In this document: one piece after another, positions 1 to 6,965 of the stretch
How the letters are laid out: the number at the start of each line of letters is the position of its first letter
How positions within the stretch are numbered: the stretch's first letter is position 1
Source of the DNA: UBA1563 sp041667115
GTDB taxonomy: Bacteria; Bacteroidota; Ignavibacteria; Ignavibacteriales; Ignavibacteriaceae
DNA: 13,886 nt
Reading direction: 5' to 3'
Assembly (NCBI GenBank): GCA_041667115.1
Contig: JBAYFO010000076.1
Coordinates: 1-13,886, forward strand
The notes under the pieces: model-generated
What the model was told of the DNA's origin: nothing
What the model saw: the letters and a program-made list of their open reading frames with translations, nothing else
Database searches by the model: none
Translations under genes and position numbers: made by a program

Positions 1-491
1 GATAATATGCTTTCTAATAGTGAATAGAACTCGAACATACTTTTATCGAGATTCATGGTTTGCACAAATTGGCCACCGGGTTTGAGCACTCTGGAGCATT
101 CGGAAAAGACTTTATGGATATTTTTTCCTTTATTTATTCCATTATTGCTGACAATTAAATCAATCGACTTATTATCGAGCGGAATAGATTCAGCGACTCC
201 TTCAATTATAGTGATGTTTGTAATTCCGTAGGAATCAATTTTATTTTTTGCTCTTACGATTGCTTCTTTCCATGGATCAATTCCGTATATGGTTGAACTT
301 TCGCCAAGTCTCATAGCCAATTCAGTTAACGGAAATCCTGTTCCGAATCCAATATCAAGAACCACAATGCTGGGCTTGTAATCAATAGCATCAAGTAATT
401 TTAATCCAAATGGAGCCGACCAAAGTGGGAGTTCGTCTAACACGTTAATTAATTTATTTACATCAAGATTATGGGTAAGATATTTTTTCAT
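1..491 (-). CDS. Class I SAM-dependent methyltransferase, partial (C terminus beyond left edge)
   Basis: The first 163 codons of a methyltransferase read leftward from an ATG at 491 and stay open to the window edge. An in-frame TAG lies four codons upstream, so no earlier ATG is possible. The Rossmann-fold SAM-binding motif I is visible as LDIGFGTGFP (residues 45-54), followed by an acidic post-I strand (YGIDPWKEA, 69-77), a motif II-like acidic turn (IIEGVAESIPLD, 95-106), motif IV (IDLIVSNNGIN, 110-120) and the LKPGG turn (136-140) typical of Methyltransf_11/25 proteins. The substrate cannot be told from this part, and the C-terminal substrate-binding half is missing. It starts 39 bases after the stop of the LOG-family gene on the same strand, so the two are probably cotranscribed. 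No clear Shine-Dalgarno precedes the ATG. The family call is firm; the specific function is unknown. Confidence 0.85.
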   Translation of the reverse strand, partial: MKKYLTHNLDVNKLINVLDELPLWSAPFGLKLLDAIDYKPSIVVLDIGFGTGFPLTELAMRLGESSTIYGIDPWKEAIVRAKNKIDSYGITNITIIEGVAESIPLDNKSIDLIVSNNGINKGKNIHKVFSECSRVLKPGGQFVQTMNLDKSMFEFYSLLESIL

Positions 492-530
492 CGTCGTTGT
501 CTATAACCATTATTACTTAGTTGAAAGAGA

Positions 531-1139
531 TTATTTGTTAACAGCGAAATTAATTGCTTCCTTATCCCAGATAGTCGAATTTCGCAGTGCTTGAATTACT
601 TGTTCTGGTTCGTCAACGAAAGTCCACATTCCCAGATGCTTTTCGTGCATGAAATTTTCAGACACGCAATTCTCAAGCATTTGTCGTAATGGATTATAAT
701 ATCCGTTGGTATTTAAGATCACGATAGGTTTTGTATAGAGACCTAATCGCTTTAAAGAGATTGTCTCTAAGAGTTCTTCGAGTGTTCCGCTTCCACCGGG
801 TAAAGTTACAAGTCCATCAATGTCAATCAAGAATTTAGCTTTTCGTTCATGCATGGTATCGGTTAGTTCAAAATCTGTTACACCTTTGTGAGCCCACTCG
901 ACCTCGTGCATAAATTTTGGCATTATTCCTTTTATTTTTCCACCATGTTCGATGATTGTATCGGCGAGTTTACCCATAAGTCCGGTTGCACCGCCACCAT
1001 AAACGATTTCAATATTTTCTTTTACAAATTCGATAGCAAGTTTTTCAGTAGCATCAAAAAAAGAGCTATCAATTTTTGAACTAGAAGCGCAGTACACACA
1101 AATTTTCATCTTATCGTTGATTGGTTTAATACCTTCCAT
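531..1139 (-). CDS. LOG-family (TIGR00730) nucleotide phosphoribohydrolase
   Basis: A 202-residue protein of the LOG / lysine-decarboxylase-like family, which hydrolyses the N-glycosidic bond of nucleoside 5'-monophosphates (AMP or N6-modified AMP) to free base and ribose 5-phosphate. The fold-defining pieces are present: an early strand ICVYCASS (13-20), the glycine loop YGGGATGLMG (47-56), the active-site pair in HERK (98-101), and the family signature PGGSGTLEE (114-122) with its catalytic Glu. Length is normal for the short single-domain LOG class. The family is often annotated as lysine decarboxylase, but that activity is not expected. The ATG at 1139 is preceded by TAGGA 11 bases upstream. 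A start at Met11, just before the conserved first strand, is also possible but has no ribosome binding site. It lies between ada (124 bases upstream) and the methyltransferase (39 bases downstream), all in one direction. The real substrate is not known. Confidence 0.88.
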   Translation of the reverse strand: MEGIKPINDKMKICVYCASSSKIDSSFFDATEKLAIEFVKENIEIVYGGGATGLMGKLADTIIEHGGKIKGIMPKFMHEVEWAHKGVTDFELTDTMHERKAKFLIDIDGLVTLPGGSGTLEELLETISLKRLGLYTKPIVILNTNGYYNPLRQMLENCVSENFMHEKHLGMWTFVDEPEQVIQALRNSTIWDKEAINFAVNK

Positions 1140-1263
1140 AATTCAAGTTATCCTACTTTGCTTGTTACAATAGTTATTTGTATGCAAAATAATAAAAATC
1201 TTGGGATATAAGAGAGCAGAATGGAGTGAGTTACTTATTAAAAATTTTTTAAATCTTTATTTT

Positions 1264-2334
1264 CTAAACATGTTTCTTTTCAAGATCTAGCAGCCATTTT
1301 TTTCTCCAAATTCCTCCGCCGTACCCTGTTAAACTCCCATCTTCTCCAATAACTCTGTGGCATGGAATAATGATTGATATCCTATTCATCCCGTTGGCAT
1401 TAGCTACTGCCCTTACTGCTTCAGGTTTATGCAAAGCGGTTGCTTGTTGTTTGTACGAACGCGTTGAACCGTATGGAATATCTTGCAATGCTTTCCAGAC
1501 AGATTGCTGGAATTCAGACCCGGGCGCAAACAAAGGAACAGTAAACTCTTTTCTCATTCCTTCAAAATACTCATCAAGTTGTTCCTTCAAAAGATTAAAA
1601 TGTTGGTTAGCACCTTGAATGAGGTTTGCATTTAATTGCCTGGATAAAGATTTCAATTCTGTTTCCAACATTTTCCGGTCGGTAAATTCCAAAAGACAAA
1701 TTCCTTCTTCAACTGCGCCGGCGTACATTGTTCCCAAAGGTGTTTCAAACCGTGTAATGTTGATGACCCGTTTCTCTTTGCTATTTGAAGGAGAAACTCC
1801 GAATATAGATTTAAATGAATCATTGAAACCGCTTAGTGATTCGTACCCGGCATCAAACGCAACAGAGGTAACCGGTTCGCCATTTTGAATTTTTTTGAAT
1901 GCGGAATTGATACGAAACATTCTTTGATAGGCATGAAAAGTAATTCCGTGATTTTTCAAAAACCATCTTCTTACTTTACTTGGTTCAATTCGTCGTTGAA
2001 TTAAATCCCAATCCTTCAGCTTTCGAGAAGGATCGGCATTAAGGTCATTTAATATTTCTTTTATATAAAAGGGTGTTTCTCCAAATTTTTCAAGAGGATT
2101 ACAAATTTTGCATGGTCTGTAACCTTTGAGGATGGCTTCTTTAGCGGTGCTAAAAAACTCTACATTTTCTTCTTTTGGCTTTCTTGCGGTACATGTTGGG
2201 CGACAAAATATCCCGGTTGTTATAACGGCAGCAATGAATGTCCCTTCGTAAGAAACATCTTTATTAACAAGTGCCTGGTACATCGTTGAGTGTGTAAGCA
2301 TGATTTTTTTTAGTTCAAAAATAGGATTATCCAT
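1264..2334 (-). CDS. ada: Ada: bifunctional DNA alkylation repair methyltransferase and transcriptional activator
   Basis: A three-part Ada protein with the E. coli layout. Numbering is from the ATG at 2334 (356 residues). The N-terminal zinc domain has Cys44, Cys48, Cys75 and Cys78 (FCRPTC and PCKIC) in the spacing of E. coli Cys38/42/69/72. Cys44 should therefore accept methyl groups from DNA phosphotriesters and switch the protein into an activator. An AraC-type helix-turn-helix region follows (about 105-185; second helix pair near VAFDAGYESLSGFNDSF). The C-terminal O6-alkylguanine transferase domain (about 191-354) has FQQSVWKALQDIPYG and the acceptor IPCHRV (Cys325). The frame extends nine codons further to a TTG at 2361. 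I preferred the ATG because a TATAAT box at 2373-2378 would start transcription near 2366, leaving almost no leader for the TTG. An ATG at 2301 is also possible and gives an N terminus close to that of E. coli Ada. It is divergent from the sensor kinase. Confidence 0.93.
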   Translation of the reverse strand: MDNPIFELKKIMLTHSTMYQALVNKDVSYEGTFIAAVITTGIFCRPTCTARKPKEENVEFFSTAKEAILKGYRPCKICNPLEKFGETPFYIKEILNDLNADPSRKLKDWDLIQRRIEPSKVRRWFLKNHGITFHAYQRMFRINSAFKKIQNGEPVTSVAFDAGYESLSGFNDSFKSIFGVSPSNSKEKRVINITRFETPLGTMYAGAVEEGICLLEFTDRKMLETELKSLSRQLNANLIQGANQHFNLLKEQLDEYFEGMRKEFTVPLFAPGSEFQQSVWKALQDIPYGSTRSYKQQATALHKPEAVRAVANANGMNRISIIIPCHRVIGEDGSLTGYGGGIWRKKWLLDLEKKHV

Positions 2335-2372
2335 ATGCTTGCACAACCGAAAAATGAACAACTATTTTTTTT

Positions 2373-2402
2373 ATTATATGAAAAAATCTTCCATCCCGGT
2401 AA
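2373..2402 (-). promoter_or_regulatory. Candidate ada promoter (perfect TATAAT, weak -35)
   Basis: On the minus strand a perfect TATAAT lies at 2378-2373. The best -35 candidate at 18-base spacing is TTACCG (2402-2397), a poor match to TTGACA. A weak -35 is what one expects of a promoter that needs an activator such as methylated Ada, but this is inference. The predicted transcript would begin near 2366, about 32 bases before the ATG at 2334. Confidence 0.35.
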
Positions 2403-2507
2403 TTAGTGCCAGCCATTTTTTACTTTTACTTCATTCCAGTCAGATTTCAGAATCATGTAAAGTACTGTTTCTGATTCAAAAGATAAATTAAAGTTAAGCA
2501 TACTCAA

Positions 2508-2536
2508 TTGTTTCTTCTTTTTTTCGATTATGTAAT
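2508..2536 (+). promoter_or_regulatory. Candidate promoter for the sensor kinase gene
   Basis: TTGTTT (2508-2513) and TGTAAT (2531-2536) are separated by 17 bases, an acceptable sigma70-like pair. The transcript would start near 2543, leaving a leader of about 115 bases before the ATG at 2657. It is found by eye in AT-rich sequence where chance matches are common. Confidence 0.3.
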
Positions 2537-2656
2537 AATGAGTGCAATTTTAACAGGTAGTTTATTGGCTAGATCGGACAATTGCTTATCAAAAAAAATG
2601 AAATGTTTCCAACATTTTGATTAATTTAGAACTATAGAATTTCAATTAAATCGTCA

Positions 2657-4954
2657 ATGCAAAATCAAGATCATTATTTCCATATTAAAAGCCGACTGAA
2701 AATAAGTCGAATTGCTAAGATGTTTCTACGAAATCTGGCACTATTCCTTTTGATTCCTACCTTTTTCGGTTGCCAAAAAGAAAAGGAGACTACTCAAGAG
2801 AACAATGCTGAGATGTTTCTTAACCAAGTTGAGCAAACTCCTTTAAGCGACAAAGGATATCTCCAACTTGTAGATTCCCTATATAATATTTCCAAACAGC
2901 TTGATTATAAAAAAGGAATTGCTAAATCATTTTTGTTAAAAGGAAAGTATTTTTCTTCACTCAAGCAATACGATAATGCTCTTGAAAATTTTAATGAGGT
3001 CGTTAAAGTGAGCCAAGGATCGAAAGAGCTTGCTGAATTGGGAGATGCTTTTTATAATATAGGGGATGTGTTATCCAACTTAAAGAAAAGAGACGAAGCA
3101 CTCGTTGCATTGAAAAAATCAGCAACCATTCGTTCTGAACTAAATGATTCATCGGGTTTGGGGTATTCATATAATTTTATAGGATTTACCTATTGGAGGA
3201 TCTCCAATTTTGATAGTGCCGTATATTACTTTGAAAAATCTTTGAAAATAAGGAACAACCTTCCCAACAAGACAAATCGTGCCACGACTTATAATAACCT
3301 GGGAACAGTTTATTATAATTGGTCGTTATTTGACAAAGCGCTTGATCATTATCTTCGGTCGTTGGAATTACAAAAAGAACAAAGTAGTGCAAGCGGGATA
3401 GCGCGTTGTCTCTGCAACATTGGGTTAGTTTATACGGAAACAGCTCAAATTGACAAAGCAGTTGAATATTACAGAGAAAGCATTCCTTATGCACTAGCTT
3501 CAAAAATTCCGACGACAATCGGCTATTCTTATAATTGCCTGGGTTCTGCATTTAGCTCTCTTAATAAAGATTCTTCATTGTATTACCTCACAAAATCTTT
3601 CGATTCTTACCAGGTAGGTGACGATGTTGCTGGAATGACGCTAGCCCTTCAAGGTTTGGGTAATTATTATTACGATGCCGGACAATATTCAATGGCAAAA
3701 ACCTATTATAATCAAATGTTAACTCTTGCTATTAACGAAAATATTCCGATGAGAATTGCGCGTGCGTACAAATCTTTAGGCCAAATCGACTATGCACAAA
3801 ATAATCTCCCCCAAGCGCAAACTTATTTTGAACAAAGCATTGTAATAGGTAAGAAATCATCCTTAAAATTTATTCTTGTCGATTCGTACAAATATCTCTC
3901 AGAAATTTATGAAAAGAACGGAAAAATTGATAAAGCCCTCTCTGCATTGAAGCAACATAATGAATACAAGTTGCAAATAGATAATGAGGGGATGCAAAAA
4001 AGAATTATGGATCTGAAGAATAAAGCTGAGTATGAAAAATATCAACGGAGTTTACAAATTCAGCAGTATGAGAACGAAAAACAAAAAATTTATTTGGTAG
4101 TGACCATCGCTGCAATCCTTTTCTTGCTAATTACAGCGGTTATTCTTTATAGAATGAATAGCAAAAGGAAAAAGATCAATATCCTCCTTAGAGAAAAAAA
4201 TCTATTAATTGAAGGGCAAAGCAAAGAACTTAATCAAAAAAATATTGAACTGCTTGATTTAAATGAGGCTAAAGAAAAATTATTTTACATTATTGCACAT
4301 GATCTGAGGAGTCCATTTAATACCTTAATAAATTTGGGAACCCTTTTAAAAGAAGATTACCACAATCTTTCTGATGAAGTAAGATTAGAGTATATCAACG
4401 GTTTTGAAGATACCGCGATAAAGACTTATGAATTAGTAGAGAATTTATTGAATCTCTCAGCTTCTCGTACCGGAAGAATTGATTTTAATCCCGGCTATAT
4501 TGAGGTAACACAAGTCATCAACAAAGTATTCAACATATCAATTTCTCAAGCAAACAAAAAAGACATTAAATTAGTAAACAAGATTGATAAAAGTGTTACA
4601 GCTTTTGCTGATCAATCAATGTTGGAAATAATCGTTCGTAATTTGGTGAATAACGCAATTAAATATTGTAAAACCGGCGGTCAAGTTGAAGTGTCATCGC
4701 ATAAAGATAATCATAATCTCTTTATTGCTGTTAGAGATAATGGAATAGGAATGGACGATAATACGATGGCGAATATTTTTAATATCAATGTAATCCGTTC
4801 AAAGAACGGAACCGGGGGAGAAAAGGGAACCGGATTAGGGCTAGGATTGTGCAAAGAATTTGTGGAAAAACACGGTGGTAGCATTTGGGCGGAAAGCGAG
4901 TTGGATCAAGGAAGTAAATTTATCTTTTCGCTACCTTCAGAAAAGCCTGAGTGA
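2657..4954 (+). CDS. TPR-containing membrane sensor histidine kinase
   Basis: A 765-residue sensor kinase of the style common in Bacteroidota. An N-terminal hydrophobic signal (about 24-38) ends in FFGC with Cys39, a lipobox-like site followed by QKEKE. A long helical region (about 85-435) contains seven or so TPR-like repeats (YNIGDVLSNLKKRDEAL, YNNLGTVYYNWSLFDKAL and similar), presumably a periplasmic ligand- or protein-sensing array. A coiled coil (440-475), one transmembrane helix (479-498) and a second coiled coil (about 502-540) lead to HisKA with phospho-acceptor His548 in AHDLRSPF. The HATPase_c domain has an N-box (RNLVNNAIKY, 661-670), G1 DNGIGM (694-699) and G2 GTGLGLGL (724-731). 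All catalytic motifs look intact. No receiver domain is fused and no response regulator is adjacent, so its partner is unknown. An ATG at 2720 (Met22) would give a more usual 17-residue signal before the Cys. Neither start has a clear ribosome binding site. Confidence 0.9.
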   Translation: MQNQDHYFHIKSRLKISRIAKMFLRNLALFLLIPTFFGCQKEKETTQENNAEMFLNQVEQTPLSDKGYLQLVDSLYNISKQLDYKKGIAKSFLLKGKYFSSLKQYDNALENFNEVVKVSQGSKELAELGDAFYNIGDVLSNLKKRDEALVALKKSATIRSELNDSSGLGYSYNFIGFTYWRISNFDSAVYYFEKSLKIRNNLPNKTNRATTYNNLGTVYYNWSLFDKALDHYLRSLELQKEQSSASGIARCLCNIGLVYTETAQIDKAVEYYRESIPYALASKIPTTIGYSYNCLGSAFSSLNKDSSLYYLTKSFDSYQVGDDVAGMTLALQGLGNYYYDAGQYSMAKTYYNQMLTLAINENIPMRIARAYKSLGQIDYAQNNLPQAQTYFEQSIVIGKKSSLKFILVDSYKYLSEIYEKNGKIDKALSALKQHNEYKLQIDNEGMQKRIMDLKNKAEYEKYQRSLQIQQYENEKQKIYLVVTIAAILFLLITAVILYRMNSKRKKINILLREKNLLIEGQSKELNQKNIELLDLNEAKEKLFYIIAHDLRSPFNTLINLGTLLKEDYHNLSDEVRLEYINGFEDTAIKTYELVENLLNLSASRTGRIDFNPGYIEVTQVINKVFNISISQANKKDIKLVNKIDKSVTAFADQSMLEIIVRNLVNNAIKYCKTGGQVEVSSHKDNHNLFIAVRDNGIGMDDNTMANIFNINVIRSKNGTGGEKGTGLGLGLCKEFVEKHGGSIWAESELDQGSKFIFSLPSEKPE

Positions 4955-5002
4955 TTACTCTAAATTCTTTCCTCTTTCTTTCCGTTTTTCGAAGGTTGAT
5001 AT

Positions 5003-5030
5003 TTGGATGATTTAGATTTTTTTTTATAAT
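5003..5030 (+). promoter_or_regulatory. Candidate promoter for korAB
   Basis: A perfect TATAAT at 5025-5030 is preceded, 16 bases away, by TTGGAT (5003-5008). Transcription would begin near 5037, giving a leader of about 80 bases. The T-rich tract between the boxes (5019-5025) raises the chance of an accidental TATAAT. The rest of the 163-base gap between the kinase stop and korA holds no terminator hairpin that I can see. Confidence 0.35.
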
Positions 5031-5117
5031 CTTTAATTCTAGCCTTTTTTAACAGCATAGTTTTTAATAAATTTAAGTTCAAAAAATTATTCAATAATTA
5101 GTAACGAGCAATAAATA

Positions 5118-6965
5118 ATGGCAAAAGATGTTGAAGTTCAAGTTCTAGAAGATGTTACCATACGTTTTGCCGGTGATTCCGGCGATGGTATGCAGCTTAC
5201 AGGATCACAGTTTTCTAATACTACCGCTTTATTTGGAAATGATTTAAATACACTTCCGGATTATCCCGCCGAAATACGCGCCCCTGCCGGAACGCTGTAT
5301 GGCGTAAGCGGGTTTCAATTACATTTCAGTAGTCTCGAAATTCAAACACCGGGCGATAGCCCTGATGTTTTAGTAGCGATGAATCCCGCGGCATTAAAAG
5401 TTAATCTAAAAGATTTAAAACCTGGCGCCACAATTGTGGTTAATGAAAATGCATTTGATTCGAAGAATTTAAAATTAGCTCACTATGAAGCAAATCCTTT
5501 AGAAGATGGTTCGCTTGCAGGGTTTGAGGTTATTTTAGTTCCACTCTCTAAACAAACCGCAGCTTCTTTAGAAGGGTTGTCTCTCTCGGTGAAGGATGTT
5601 GAACGAACAAAAAATTTCTTTGCGCTGGGATTAATGTATTGGATGTTTGACCGTCCCCTAGAACCAACACTTGCCTGGCTTGAACAGAAATTTGGAAAGA
5701 AACCAATCTATCTTGAAGCAAATAAAAAGGCGCTTACTGCTGGATATTATTATGGTGAAAATACAGAGATATTTACTACCCGTTACCATGTTGCTCCGGC
5801 AAAATTAGAAAAAGGTTCATACAGAAGTATCAATGGAAATGAGGCTGTGGCGCTTGGATTTGTTTCTGCTTCTGTCAAAGCGGGAATTCCTTTGTTTCTT
5901 GGCTCATATCCTATAACACCGGCTTCGGAAATTCTTCAAGAACTTTCCAATTATAAAAATTTCGGTGTAAAAACTTTTCAGGCGGAAGATGAAATTGCCG
6001 GAATTGCTTCTGCAATCGGAGCTTCTTTTGCCGGAAATCTCGCAGTTACAACAACAAGCGGTCCCGGTTTAGCATTAAAGACTGAAGCCGTTGGTTTAGC
6101 TGTAATGACAGAACTTCCTCTTGTAATTGTAGATGTACAGCGCGGCGGTCCAAGCACCGGTTTACCAACCAAAACGGAGCAATCGGATTTACTTCAGGCT
6201 ATGTATGGACGAAATGGAGAATCTCCCGTTCCGATCCTTGCTGCATCAACTCCATCGGATTGTTTTGATATGGCTTTTGAAGCATGCCGGATCGCTATAA
6301 AATATATGACTCCTGTCTTTCTTCTTTCAGAAGGATATTTAGCGAATGGTTCTGAACCGTGGAAAATTCCAGATGTTGATTCGCTTCCTGAAATTCCCGT
6401 TCATTATTGGAAAGATAAAGAGACTTATCAGATTTATTCAAGAAATGATAACCTTGCCCGTCCCTGGGCAATTCCCGGTACTCCTGAATTAGAGCATCGA
6501 ATCGGTGGATTGGAAAAAGCGCATATCTACGGAACGGTTTCTTATGTTCCCGAGAATCATGAAATAATGGTCAGGATGCGTGATGCAAAAGTTAAGAAAA
6601 TTCAAGATGACATACCTGATCTTGAAGTTTTTGGAGATGAAGACGCTGATTTACTTGTTGCCGCATGGGGCGGAACATATGGTTCTGTTAAAGAAGCCGT
6701 TGCAAATCTTAGAAGAAAGGGACATAAAATAGCACAGGTACATTTTAAATATCTCAATCCTTTCCCGAAGAATACAAAAGAAGTGTTAACTAAGTATAAA
6801 CAAATACTCGTACCTGAAAGAAACCTCGGGCAGTTATCTAAAATGTTAAAATCTGAATTTTTAGTTGAGGTTATTCAATTGAATAAAGTTCAGGGGTCAC
6901 CTTTTAAATCATCAGAAATTGAAACTAAAATTATCTCTATACTTGGAGGTGAGAATGTCGACTAA
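5118..6965 (+). CDS. korA: 2-oxoacid:ferredoxin oxidoreductase, fused gamma-alpha subunit (probably 2-oxoglutarate)
   Basis: A 615-residue KorA-type subunit (TIGR03710-like 2-oxoacid:acceptor oxidoreductase, alpha). With KorB it catalyses CoA-dependent oxidative decarboxylation of a 2-oxoacid, reducing ferredoxin, or the reverse carboxylation. The N-terminal gamma domain (about 12-210) begins with the glycine-rich FAGDSGDGMQLTGSQF (17-32) and contains PAEIRAPAGTLYGVSGFQ (50-67). The alpha (pyrimidine-binding) domain starts near 235 and carries the family signature YPITPAS (264-270), the acidic EDEIAGIASAIGAS (290-303) and QRGGPSTGLPTKTEQSDL (341-358). A C-terminal domain (about 500-615) resembles the alpha-subunit domain II. 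Gamma and alpha are fused, as in the 2-oxoglutarate type enzymes; substrate preference (2-oxoglutarate versus pyruvate) is inferred from this architecture and is not proven. It is translationally linked to korB by an 11-base overlap. The ATG has no strong Shine-Dalgarno. Cytoplasmic. Confidence 0.92.
   Translation: MAKDVEVQVLEDVTIRFAGDSGDGMQLTGSQFSNTTALFGNDLNTLPDYPAEIRAPAGTLYGVSGFQLHFSSLEIQTPGDSPDVLVAMNPAALKVNLKDLKPGATIVVNENAFDSKNLKLAHYEANPLEDGSLAGFEVILVPLSKQTAASLEGLSLSVKDVERTKNFFALGLMYWMFDRPLEPTLAWLEQKFGKKPIYLEANKKALTAGYYYGENTEIFTTRYHVAPAKLEKGSYRSINGNEAVALGFVSASVKAGIPLFLGSYPITPASEILQELSNYKNFGVKTFQAEDEIAGIASAIGASFAGNLAVTTTSGPGLALKTEAVGLAVMTELPLVIVDVQRGGPSTGLPTKTEQSDLLQAMYGRNGESPVPILAASTPSDCFDMAFEACRIAIKYMTPVFLLSEGYLANGSEPWKIPDVDSLPEIPVHYWKDKETYQIYSRNDNLARPWAIPGTPELEHRIGGLEKAHIYGTVSYVPENHEIMVRMRDAKVKKIQDDIPDLEVFGDEDADLLVAAWGGTYGSVKEAVANLRRKGHKIAQVHFKYLNPFPKNTKEVLTKYKQILVPERNLGQLSKMLKSEFLVEVIQLNKVQGSPFKSSEIETKIISILGGENVD
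6945..6950 (+). promoter_or_regulatory. Ribosome binding site that fixes the korB start
   Basis: GGAGGT, inside the end of korA, lies four bases before the ATG at 6955. It is the strongest Shine-Dalgarno in the window and shows that korB begins at MSTNEV, not at the in-frame ATG at 6919, which would add 12 residues unlike the family. Confidence 0.85.

Larger units (their letters stand above)
2335..2656. other. Divergent intergenic region between ada and the sensor kinase
   Basis: About 320 AT-rich bases separate the two divergent genes. The region holds a candidate promoter for each direction and poly-T/poly-A runs, but no RNA gene or convincing operator. One open frame starting at 2300 on the plus strand overlaps ada antisense and has no recognisable content, so I do not call it. 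A weak inverted pair (GAATCA near 2450 and TGATTC near 2472) is too short to interpret. No site resembling the enterobacterial Ada box is obvious. Confidence 0.6.

Noticed and set aside
1236..1250. A/T palindrome after the ada stop, considered as a terminator
   Set aside because: It is made only of A and T, with no GC stem, and would not form a stable terminator hairpin.
2450..2477. GAATCA ... TGATTC inverted pair in the ada-kinase gap
   Set aside because: Six bases per arm with a long spacer in AT-rich DNA is expected by chance.
2300..2491. Small plus-strand open frame overlapping the ada 5' end
   Set aside because: It runs antisense to ada and into its promoter, has low-complexity composition, no ribosome binding site and no recognisable motif.
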